From Prevotella sp. (lineage in GTDB: Bacteria; Bacteroidota; Bacteroidia; Bacteroidales; Muribaculaceae), in contig JAMPBN010000001.1 of the NCBI GenBank assembly GCA_023666665.1, positions 980,799 through 1,044,798 on the forward strand: a stretch of 64,000 nt of DNA. Direction: 5' to 3'. Shown piece by piece: positions 34,601 to 40,904 of the stretch. The notes beneath the pieces are model-generated. The model was not told the origin of the DNA. It searched no databases and was given only the letters and a program-made list of their open reading frames with translations. A program made the translations under genes and the position numbers. Numbering within the stretch: the stretch's first letter is position 1; each line of letters starts with the position of its first letter.

Positions 34601-35617
34601 ACGTCTGACAACGAGCATACGCTGTTCTACTATTCGCCTGAAAAATATTTGATTTCTGCCAATAACGGTCGCTATGTAACACTAACGGGCGCTAATCGTG
34701 TGATTAACCATTCAGATGCATTGACTGCTGATAAGACTAACGGTTCGCATACTTGGGAGTTTAAAGCTGCTGTGGTCTCAGAGCTTGGTGCGTATGAGCT
34801 GATGATTAAAAATAACAGCAATACCACCCGCTCCATGCACCTTGTTGCAAATGCCACCGGCGGTGGTGCGGATGCTTGCGATAGCCACGATAATAACGAT
34901 TTGAAACATAATTTCTATTTGGTGACCGCATATGAACTGCCGGTTGCAGTCGGTGAGAATGGCTATGGCTCAATTGTAGCTCCGGTTGCTTTGGAACTCC
35001 CTGTTGTTGACGACTTCTATTTTTACACCTTCGAATATGCGGTTAATGGTCAAGAAAAGAACTTCCGGTTCCAAGAAATTGAAGCACCCGCAACAGTTGA
35101 AGCTAACACTCCGATTCTTGTTAAGGGTCTTGCCGGGCAAGCTATCAACCTGGGTATTAACTACGACTACACTGCACCGACATCTGTTCGTGCTCGTGTA
35201 GCTGAGGAAGAAGCTCCGTTGATAGTAGCTCATGCATCACACATTGCCAGCGCTCACGCTGCGAATGCCGAAGCAACCGAGACATATAACACTTATGCAC
35301 TGAGCAGTACGGAAGTTGGTCTTCTGGCAGGCGATGTTGTGTTTACGCCAATTGCAGAAGGTGATGAACTCGTAGCGGGAACGATGCACTTGACTATGCC
35401 TGAAAAGATAAACGAATATCTGGGCGGTCAAGAAATCGTTAACACCAACGGACATGCCGTGCTGAACCTGACCTCAAACTACACCACCGGGATACGCGAA
35501 GTGGTAAGCGGAGAATGGCAGAGCGAAGAAGTGGTTTATGACCTGCAAGGTCGCCGCCTGAACGCTCCGATTCGCGGCATTAACATCATCAATGGTCGTA
35601 AAGCCTTGGTGAAATAA
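31673..35617 (+). CDS. large secreted protein with T9SS-like C-terminal tail
   Basis: 1314 residues from the ATG at 31673 (an upstream ATG at 31613 lies inside the promoter). A signal peptide ends near ASLTASA. Several segments have the same strand pattern: an opening K-Y/F-Y/F-x-V, an Asn-rich turn and a WxI/F strand, for example KFYYVVSAVGYNSG, KLFKIESYGRPGFYIG and DRYFRVKASARNM, suggesting repeated beta-trefoil (ricin-like) lobes, though not proven. The end, VVYDLQGRRL then GINIINGRKALVK, resembles sorting tails of Prevotella and Muribaculaceae secreted proteins. The gene looks more AT-rich than its neighbours. A surface glycan-binding or enzyme-scaffold role is plausible; no catalytic motif was recognised. 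Confidence 0.72.
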   Translation: MNKPFFRCLAFVSLLGASLTASADKVFYQVPSESWLADGGYYVVGSVGTAGNWLTNNPICYTASINANNKGGTVSMTAKPNLDFEDSMIWKFKAADKVCSNTHTSHGGPHQSFQLLCAANNNLALTYSPGLTNNLSNNDTYFEYVPTEVSGLGTVFVNHTKWDGSRYVVFRCFNPSGSANYYSTPDDVWNGQYVGSDGSWSVMQRIYLVIDDENLAATASVIWQALAEDDIATNGSEYTGGHITALRLRAVPDLAGQSASTLIDYLTQKYAESIEDIDFLTSTFGGKYLQIHHDVVISGNTRTGAIGIKDGALKVLSGSPKLTSTWYAEYDEAEDAIRLSIDGWYLGAIAPQQNTELSLATNASEAGLYRFYPQYNNNYEVDYYLLTCKRYSDGTEPAAWRTGAAVTANNNQGVDGETNNWVNDKVSTYNTDGVLSRWGSGAATAHWQISVVGETEAEALVAIAKDELMPVSPNINTRMLQNLTDYACNMSGVGSAFIQKGQAIQQLAQRLTVTPDANKFYYVVSAVGYNSGLKGLTIATEDDAVKVKWNSLASDFTSVWAITPTDQENSYLLRNAINGMYVEPRTDTGNNALYALQKESSPVTLTRINDSDCQMLIKAEGSFHCLNHSSGEGSNGSIIAYNNQDNINEPSAWYIIELSASEVEALQRAYSEVAAADGIPEWAQNNLENLFNVINDNTATASARIDAHLAVSDFNPSSIFADKLFKIESYGRPGFYIGFGGATSGWMHFYDSTACSDQSDFLFYFDAEHKLHHLLGGNAVNAGLQIDTDANAGALSLAFSPLEDGYKIIGNSNGTIWAHDMGTSNANYVNVVGRCGGTIEPTGHTENHAFKLILATEEEISQLIRNVAGEEPTLEGSGFVEGTEPGQLVVLEDATNWNDFCGQHGLNASFFNIDKYHDFLNAATNNYLLNKYTVAPVKGDRYFRVKASARNMESQNRSTEERYLSDQNLSDRSSFETSDNEHTLFYYSPEKYLISANNGRYVTLTGANRVINHSDALTADKTNGSHTWEFKAAVVSELGAYELMIKNNSNTTRSMHLVANATGGGADACDSHDNNDLKHNFYLVTAYELPVAVGENGYGSIVAPVALELPVVDDFYFYTFEYAVNGQEKNFRFQEIEAPATVEANTPILVKGLAGQAINLGINYDYTAPTSVRARVAEEEAPLIVAHASHIASAHAANAEATETYNTYALSSTEVGLLAGDVVFTPIAEGDELVAGTMHLTMPEKINEYLGGQEIVNTNGHAVLNLTSNYTTGIREVVSGEWQSEEVVYDLQGRRLNAPIRGINIINGRKALVK

Positions 35618-35648
35618 TGCGTAATTCATAGAGCGTAATGCATAATTG

Positions 35649-35677
35649 GGGGCGCGGCTATGAGTCGCGCCCCTTTT
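35649..35677 (+). terminator. rho-independent terminator
   Basis: GGGGCGCG (35649-35656) pairs with CGCGCCCC (35666-35673), with three further pairs around an ATG loop, then TTTT. It closes the large secreted protein gene. Confidence 0.75.
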
Positions 35678-35708
35678 ACAATAAAAATTGGAAATTTATG
35701 TAAAAAAA

Positions 35709-35740
35709 TTTGCGAGGGTCAGAAAGTTTGCTTAACTTTG
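35709..35740 (+). promoter_or_regulatory. promoter TTTG-N20-TAACTTTG for tRNA-His
   Basis: TTTG at 35709-35712 and TAACTTTG at 35733-35740 with a 20-bp spacer. Transcription would begin about 40 nt before the tRNA. Confidence 0.75.
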
Positions 35741-35782
35741 CAGTCGCAAAAGCCCCCCGACCCGTGAGGCTTGAAATAGATG

Positions 35783-35859
<77 letters not shown>

Positions 35860-35873
35860 TCAATCATTAACGC

Positions 35874-35905
35874 GCCGGAGGCCTCAAAGCTTCCGGCTTT
35901 TTTTT
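35874..35905 (+). terminator. rho-independent terminator of tRNA-His
   Basis: GCCGGAGGC pairs with GCTTCCGGC (35874-35897, one G-T pair, loop CTCAAA) followed by eight T residues. Confidence 0.85.
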
Positions 35906-36002
35906 CAGCGCTCCGCGCTGAAGGTTAACCCGGGCGCACCGCGCCCCTTACCCCTTAACCTTGGCGCTTCGCGCCAAATTAACCCTCGGCGCGAAGCGCC
36001 GA
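35904..36002. repeat. array of four GC-rich palindromes before tgt
   Basis: Four hairpins with 3-nt loops follow one another: TTCAGCGC-TCC-GCGCTGAA (35904-35922), GGGCGC-ACC-GCGCCC (35932-35946), TTGGCGC-TTC-GCGCCAA (35961-35977) and TCGGCGC-GAA-GCGCCGA (35986-36002). TTAACC-like spacers separate them. The last ends 5 nt before the tgt ATG. No TAnnTTTG promoter was seen between the tRNA terminator and tgt. Confidence 0.75.
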
Positions 36003-36007
36003 ATAAA

Positions 36008-37138
36008 ATGAATTTTACTCTTCAAGCAACCGCATCCGGCAGCAATGCCCGCGCCGGCATAATAGAAACCGACCACGGCACGATTCAAACTCCGATTTTT
36101 ATGCCGGTAGGCACCGTCGGAGCTATTAAAGCCGTGCATTTCACCGAGATGAAAGAGCAAGTCAAAGCTCAGATTATTCTCGGCAACACATATCATCTGT
36201 ATCTGCGCCCCGGCCTCGACACTCTGCGCGCCGCCGGCGGACTGCACCGCTTCAACGGCTGGAACCGCCCCATTCTTACCGACAGCGGCGGCTTTCAGGT
36301 GTTCTCCTTGGCCGACAACCGCAAACTCACCGAAGAGGGCGCTCACTTTCGCAGCCATATCGACGGCTCCAAACATCTTTTTACCCCCGAAAAAGTAGTA
36401 GACATTCAGCGCATAATCGGCTCGGATATAATGATGGCTCTCGATGAGTGTCCTCCCGGTCAGAGCGACTATGCCTACGCCTCAAAGAGCCTTGACCTGA
36501 CTATGAGGTGGCTCAAAAGGGGGTGGAAGCACTTTGGCGAGACGGAGTGCCCCTACGGCCACCGGCAGACGTTCTTCCCCATAGTGCAGGGGTGCACGTT
36601 CCCCGAACTGCGCCGCCGCGCCGCCTCGGAGGTTGCCGAACTCGGCGCCGAGGGCAACGCCATTGGCGGCCTGGCCGTCGGCGAGCCCACGGAGGTGATG
36701 TATGAAATGATTGAGGTGGTCAACGAAATTCTCCCCGCCGACCGCCCCCGCTACCTCATGGGTGTCGGCACTCCTGCAAACCTGCTCGAGGCCATTGACC
36801 GCGGTGTGGACATGATGGACTGCGTGATGCCCACGCGTAACGGCCGCAACGGTATGCTCTTTACCGACTACGGCATCATGAACATGCGCAACGCCAAGTG
36901 GGCAAAGGATTTTTCGCCCATACAGGAAGACGGCGCTGCCGAGGTTGACCGCATATACTCCAAGGCATATCTGCGCCACCTGTTCCACGCTCAGGAAATC
37001 CTTGCGATGCAGATAGCGTCGATTCATAACCTGGCGTTCTACCTGAGCCTCGTGGGCCAGGCCCGGCAGCACATCCTTGCCGGCGACTTCGCCCAATGGA
37101 AACCCCAAAAACTCGCCGAAATTACCCGCCGCCTGTGA
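36008..37138 (+). CDS. tgt: tRNA-guanine transglycosylase (queuine)
   Basis: 376 residues. It exchanges G34 for preQ1 in tRNAs with GUN anticodons, including the tRNA-His encoded just upstream. Nucleophile and general-acid Asp residues are in LTDSGGFQVFSL and GVDMMDCVMPTRNGR, substrate loop in GGLAVGEPTE, and the zinc Cys/His residues lie in the C-terminal third. The frame is open back to 35780 through the tRNA; the ATG at 36008 gives the normal family start (MNFTLQATASGSNARAG). Its stop overlaps the GTG start of the next gene. Confidence 0.94.
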   Translation: MNFTLQATASGSNARAGIIETDHGTIQTPIFMPVGTVGAIKAVHFTEMKEQVKAQIILGNTYHLYLRPGLDTLRAAGGLHRFNGWNRPILTDSGGFQVFSLADNRKLTEEGAHFRSHIDGSKHLFTPEKVVDIQRIIGSDIMMALDECPPGQSDYAYASKSLDLTMRWLKRGWKHFGETECPYGHRQTFFPIVQGCTFPELRRRAASEVAELGAEGNAIGGLAVGEPTEVMYEMIEVVNEILPADRPRYLMGVGTPANLLEAIDRGVDMMDCVMPTRNGRNGMLFTDYGIMNMRNAKWAKDFSPIQEDGAAEVDRIYSKAYLRHLFHAQEILAMQIASIHNLAFYLSLVGQARQHILAGDFAQWKPQKLAEITRRL

Positions 37139-38205
37139 AGATTCTTGACTGGTATATAATTCGCAAGTTCCTGGGAACTTATCTGTTCTCGCTGGCGCTG
37201 ATTCTTGCCATTACGGTGATGTTCGACATCAACGAGAAGCTCGACGCATTTCAGAAAGCTCCGCTCTCTGAAACCGTGTTTGACTACTTTATGAACTTCC
37301 TCCCCTATTTTGCCAACCAGTTCAGCCCGCTGTTCGTATTCATCTCGGTGATCTTTTTCACCTCCAAGCTCGCCGGCAACTCTGAAATCATTGCTATGCT
37401 CTCGTCGGGCGTGAGCTTCAACCGCCTGCTGCGCCCATATATGATTTCTGCCGCAATCATTGCCGCGGCAACTCTGGTGCTCAGCGCCTACGTGATTCCC
37501 CCGGCCAACGCCAAGCGCATACAGTTCACCAACACCTACGTTAAAGACAAGCGCGTCAGCGTTATCAGCAACGTGCAGATGAAAATCGGCCCGGGCCAGG
37601 TTGTGTACTTCGGCGACTTCTCCGCCCACAACAAGCGCGGCTCCCGCTTCAGCCTCGACAAGTTCGACGGCAACAAGCTGACCTCGCGCCTTACGGCGGG
37701 GTCGGCAATTTATCGCGGCGGCTACTCCTGGCGCTTGCGCAACTACACGGAGCGCACCTTTCTTGAAGACCGCGAGGTACTCCGCACCGGCCTTGACCTC
37801 GACACGGTGATTCCCGTGGCTCCCGAAGACATCCTTATTCAGCGCCAGGATCAGGAAAAGATGACCTCGCCCGACCTGTCGCGCTACATTGACCGCCAGC
37901 GCGAGCGCGGCGTTGCCAATATCAAGCAGTTTGAAATTGAATATCACCGCAGATATGCATCGTGTGCGGCGGCGTTTATTCTGACGCTTATCGGCGTGAG
38001 CCTCTCCTCGCGCAAGGTCAAGGGGGGCATGGGGCTGAACATCGGCATCGGCCTGGTGTTGAGCTTCACGTATATTCTCTTTATGGGCGTGACGCAAACT
38101 TTTGCCATCAGCGGCCTGACCTCGCCCGCCGTGGCTATGTGGATTCCCAACATCGTCTACACCATCATTGCCGTGGTGCTCTATCTTAAAGCCAACCGCT
38201 ACTGA
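37135..38205 (+). CDS. LptF/LptG-family permease
   Basis: 356 residues of the YjgP/YjgQ family. The start is GTG at 37135, which overlaps the tgt stop as GTGA and gives the usual N terminus KILDWYIIRKFLGTYLFSLALIL; an in-frame ATG at 37096 would add an unlikely Pro-rich leader. Three N-terminal membrane helices, a periplasmic jellyroll region (about 150-250) and three C-terminal helices are seen. These proteins form the inner membrane part of the LPS export machine with LptB. LptF and LptG cannot be told apart here; the length and start look LptG-like. Confidence 0.85.
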   Translation: MKILDWYIIRKFLGTYLFSLALILAITVMFDINEKLDAFQKAPLSETVFDYFMNFLPYFANQFSPLFVFISVIFFTSKLAGNSEIIAMLSSGVSFNRLLRPYMISAAIIAAATLVLSAYVIPPANAKRIQFTNTYVKDKRVSVISNVQMKIGPGQVVYFGDFSAHNKRGSRFSLDKFDGNKLTSRLTAGSAIYRGGYSWRLRNYTERTFLEDREVLRTGLDLDTVIPVAPEDILIQRQDQEKMTSPDLSRYIDRQRERGVANIKQFEIEYHRRYASCAAAFILTLIGVSLSSRKVKGGMGLNIGIGLVLSFTYILFMGVTQTFAISGLTSPAVAMWIPNIVYTIIAVVLYLKANRY

Positions 38206-38789
38206 TGAAGTACCTCACCGTTGCCCGAGCCGGCGAGGCCAATTTCACCGAAAAGCGCAGCCGCTTCATCGGCTTTGCCTACCCGGCAGCATCGGTCGGC
38301 GAAGCCAAGGAGCGCATGGCCGAGCTGCAACGGCGCTACTGCGATGCCCGCCATGTTTGCTGGGCCTGGGTTATCGGCGTGGAAAGCCCCGAAAGCTACT
38401 CAACCGACAATGGCGAACCCTCCGGCACCGCCGGAAAGCCGATTCTCGGGCAGATAAACTCCCGGGGGCTGCGCAACGTGGTGGTCGGTGTGGTGCGCTA
38501 CTTCGGCGGCATCAAGCTCGGCACTCCCGGACTCATCGCGGCATATCGCCTTGCCGCCTCCATGGCGCTCGACGAGGCCGGCTCAGAGGAACGCGAGGAG
38601 ATGACCGAGCTGCAATTCACTTTCGGCTACGCGGATATGAACGCCGTTATGCAGCTTATCAAGGCCGACGGCATTGCAATTCTTGACCGCACGTTCGACA
38701 ACACCTGCTCACTGCGCATAGCCCTCCCCAAGACCCAAGCTGAAGCGCTGCAACCTCGCCTCGCAACCATAAAAACCGTGCAGATTTAA
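38205..38789 (+). CDS. YigZ/IMPACT family protein
   Basis: 194 residues with the UPF0029 N-terminal domain: FTEKRSRFIGFAYP, HVCWAWVIG, the signature NGEPSGTAGKPIL and VVVGVVRYFGGIKLGTPGL, followed by a DUF1949-type C-terminal ferredoxin-like domain. Relatives include eukaryotic IMPACT, a translation regulator; the bacterial role is unclear. It overlaps the permease gene by one base (TGATG) and ends the tgt operon. Confidence 0.88.
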   Translation: MKYLTVARAGEANFTEKRSRFIGFAYPAASVGEAKERMAELQRRYCDARHVCWAWVIGVESPESYSTDNGEPSGTAGKPILGQINSRGLRNVVVGVVRYFGGIKLGTPGLIAAYRLAASMALDEAGSEEREEMTELQFTFGYADMNAVMQLIKADGIAILDRTFDNTCSLRIALPKTQAEALQPRLATIKTVQI

Positions 38790-38831
38790 AATCCGATTTT
38801 AAATTTGCACAATTCCCCCCCCCAAAAAAAA

Positions 38832-38993
38832 TCATATGCGGAGGAGAGTGGGGGAGAAGAGGGTTGAGTGGGGTTCGTGGCCTGTGAGGTAGTGCCAGCC
38901 GGCGAGTTGTCCCTCGGAGTCGAAGCTGCCAATAACCGGGCGGCTCACCACCTTGCCCGCCCCGTCAATAGTCCCGATAAACAACTTATCCAT
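38832..38993 (-). CDS. 53-residue hypothetical protein
   Basis: ORF from ATG at 38993 to TGA at 38832, starting 12 nt after the DUF4296 gene and in the same direction. The product (MDKLFIGTIDGAGKVVSR at the N terminus, AGWHYLTGHEP further on) has a balanced, protein-like composition with alternating strands and no signal peptide. No family is recognised. It could instead be the remnant of a longer gene. A run of G residues on the coding strand follows the stop. Confidence 0.45.
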   Translation of the reverse strand: MDKLFIGTIDGAGKVVSRPVIGSFDSEGQLAGWHYLTGHEPHSTLFSPTLLRI

Positions 38994-39005
38994 CACTCCT
39001 AACTC

Positions 39006-39833
39006 CTACCGCCCCTTGTCAAACCTCACGGCTTGGCGGCGCAGGGTGTTGTATTCTTTGGAAATCAGGCGGGTGCGCACCAGGCGGATGCTGTCAACGA
39101 ATGCGCGTTCGCCCTCTTTCGGCTCAAGGTGGAAGTAGCCGTAGACGCGCTCTGCGTTCATCATACTGTCGAGCTGCAGTTTTAGTTCATAGCGGCGCTG
39201 GTCGCCAACGTATTGCCTGGCGGTAATGCCCTCGGTGGTGGCCTCGCGGTTGGCGTAGTCGGCAATCAGGGCCGTTGACATCTCGCTTAGGGCGTTATCT
39301 ACCGCAAAGGTCAGGGTCAACACGTCGCCGCGCTGCCAGGTGGAGTCAACTGCCACTTCAAAGGCGTAGAAATTAGATGGCTCAGTGCGTGAAAACAGGG
39401 TGGAGGGGGCAAGAGGCCAGACGTTGACCGAGTCGCCCGCGGCATTGCGCAGCGCAAGGTTCTCGGAGGCTTCAATGCGTCGCACGGAGTCGGCCAGAAT
39501 GGAGTCGGCGCGGTCAATAACCTTCATAAAGCTGCCGGGGTGCGCCCCATACCATCGCATTGACGAGTCGAGCACGGCCTCGTTGACCCCGTGGCGTGCA
39601 AGGGTGGTTTCGCGCAGTTGGTAGCGCAGGGAGTCGGGGTTAAAACCGCCGATGGACACTTGCTGACTCGCGGCGTTGGCCAACTGGAGGTCAACAAGCA
39701 ACCGCGCCATAGGCTCGCGCTTCAGCACCATATCGGGCACTCGCTCGCAGGCGGTCAATGCCCCGGTGAGGAGCAATATGGCGCATAGAGCGAGAGGGTT
39801 ATTCTTTATCCACTTTTTCAACCTCTGTTTCAT
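39006..39833 (-). CDS. DUF4296 lipoprotein
   Basis: 275 residues. The signal peptide has a lipobox (LTGALTAC, Cys29) after a basic start. The DUF4296 domain (about 30-125) shows VPDMVLKREPMARLLVDLQLANA and ARHGVNEAVLDSSMRWY. The rest is a strand-rich region of unknown role. DUF4296 is a Bacteroidota family found beside lspA and ileS. Its start lies 35 nt inside lspA, so the two are co-translated. Confidence 0.82.
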   Translation of the reverse strand: MKQRLKKWIKNNPLALCAILLLTGALTACERVPDMVLKREPMARLLVDLQLANAASQQVSIGGFNPDSLRYQLRETTLARHGVNEAVLDSSMRWYGAHPGSFMKVIDRADSILADSVRRIEASENLALRNAAGDSVNVWPLAPSTLFSRTEPSNFYAFEVAVDSTWQRGDVLTLTFAVDNALSEMSTALIADYANREATTEGITARQYVGDQRRYELKLQLDSMMNAERVYGYFHLEPKEGERAFVDSIRLVRTRLISKEYNTLRRQAVRFDKGR

Positions 39834-40443
39834 TTATGCTTAAATCGGAGGAGTAGAACAGTATCAGGGCGATGACTCCGCAGCTCACTGCGGCATCTGC
39901 AAGGTTGAAAATCGGGTGGAAGAACTCAAAATATTCGCCGCCTACCCAGGGCATCCACTGAGGCCAGTAGAAGTGGAAGAGCGGAAAGTAGAGCATGTCA
40001 ACGACCTGGCCGTGGAGCAGCGGAGCGTAGCCTCCGGAGGCCGGAAAGAGAGTGGCAACGGCCGGGGGAGCCGGATTGTTGAAAATCAAGCCGTAGAACG
40101 TGCAGTCAATAAGGTTGCCGATGGCTCCGGCAAGGATGAGTGCAACGCAGACGCACAATCCGGTGCTGACCATGCGCTTGTGCAGTAGCCGACAGAGATA
40201 CCAGAAGCCGAAAATCGTGGCTATGAGGCGAAACAGTGTGAGTGCCAGCTTGTTGCCGAGGCTCCAGCCGAACGCCATACCGGGGTTTTGGACGTAGAGC
40301 AGCTTGAACCACGGCAGAATCTGCATTTCCTCGCCGAGGTAGAAGGTGGTCTTCACCCAAATTTTCAGCCATTGGTCGGCAATCAACACCAGGAGGATGA
40401 TTGCGGCTGAAAGCCACGCGTTTTTCTTGGACTTGGCGTTCAC
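39799..40443 (-). CDS. lspA: lipoprotein signal peptidase II
   Basis: 214 residues with four membrane helices. Catalytic Asp residues are in GAIGNLIDC and FNLADAAVSCG, and the family NPGMAFG motif is present. It cleaves the prolipoprotein signals seen in several neighbouring genes. It is longer than E. coli LspA (164) because of a periplasmic insert between the two catalytic motifs, which is usual in Bacteroidota. It overlaps the dksA-like gene by 4 nt and DUF4296 by 35 nt. Confidence 0.93.
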   Translation of the reverse strand: MNAKSKKNAWLSAAIILLVLIADQWLKIWVKTTFYLGEEMQILPWFKLLYVQNPGMAFGWSLGNKLALTLFRLIATIFGFWYLCRLLHKRMVSTGLCVCVALILAGAIGNLIDCTFYGLIFNNPAPPAVATLFPASGGYAPLLHGQVVDMLYFPLFHFYWPQWMPWVGGEYFEFFHPIFNLADAAVSCGVIALILFYSSDLSINETEVEKVDKE

Positions 40444-40808
40444 TGTTTGGCTTCGATTGAGAGGGTTGCGTGGGGTACTGCGCGGAGGCGCTCCTTGGGG
40501 ATGAGTTTGCCGGTTTTGCGGCAGATGCCGTAAGTTTTGTTTTCGATGCGCAACAGTGCGTTCTTGAGGTTTTCAATGAATTTGCGCTGGCGTTCGCAGA
40601 GTTGGGCGTTTTCTTCTTTGCTCAACACGTTGGCTCCCTCTTCCAGGGCCTTGAATGTGGGTGAGGTGTCGGCGGTGTCGTTGCCGTCGCTGCCAATGAG
40701 GTTGGCGCGCAGATTTTCGTATTCTGCCTGGGCCTTGGCGAGTTTTTCAAGAATCAGTTCTTTGAATTCCTGCAACTCTTCGTCGCTATATCGTTCTTTT
40801 GTTTCCAC
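40440..40808 (-). CDS. DksA/TraR-family regulator lacking zinc cysteines
   Basis: 122 residues from the GTG at 40808, giving METKERYSDEELQEFKELI, the normal start of the Bacteroidota family. An ATG at 40877 would add AT-repeat-encoded residues and is rejected. The coiled-coil (about 15-75) and C-terminal YGICRKTGKLIPKERLRAVPHATL block are clear. Only the first of the four zinc-finger Cys residues remains, which is common in this lineage. DksA relatives bind the RNA polymerase secondary channel. It overlaps lspA by 4 nt; ileS is upstream in the same direction. Confidence 0.85.
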   Translation of the reverse strand: METKERYSDEELQEFKELILEKLAKAQAEYENLRANLIGSDGNDTADTSPTFKALEEGANVLSKEENAQLCERQRKFIENLKNALLRIENKTYGICRKTGKLIPKERLRAVPHATLSIEAKQ

Positions 40809-40811
40809 TTT

Positions 40812-40892
40812 AGGGAATTGGTAATTAGAAATTAGTAATTGGTAATTGGTGTGTTGGGTAAAATCTTCACCTTTCACTTTTTACCTTTCACC
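40812..40892. repeat. AT-rich simple repeats between ileS and dksA-like gene
   Basis: Variants of AATTGGTAATTAG repeat at about 40815-40852, and variants of CTTTCACCTTT at about 40867-40892. Such decayed repeats are common in Bacteroidales spacers; no coding signal is seen. Confidence 0.5.
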
Positions 40893-40904
40893 TCCAACTT
40901 GCCG

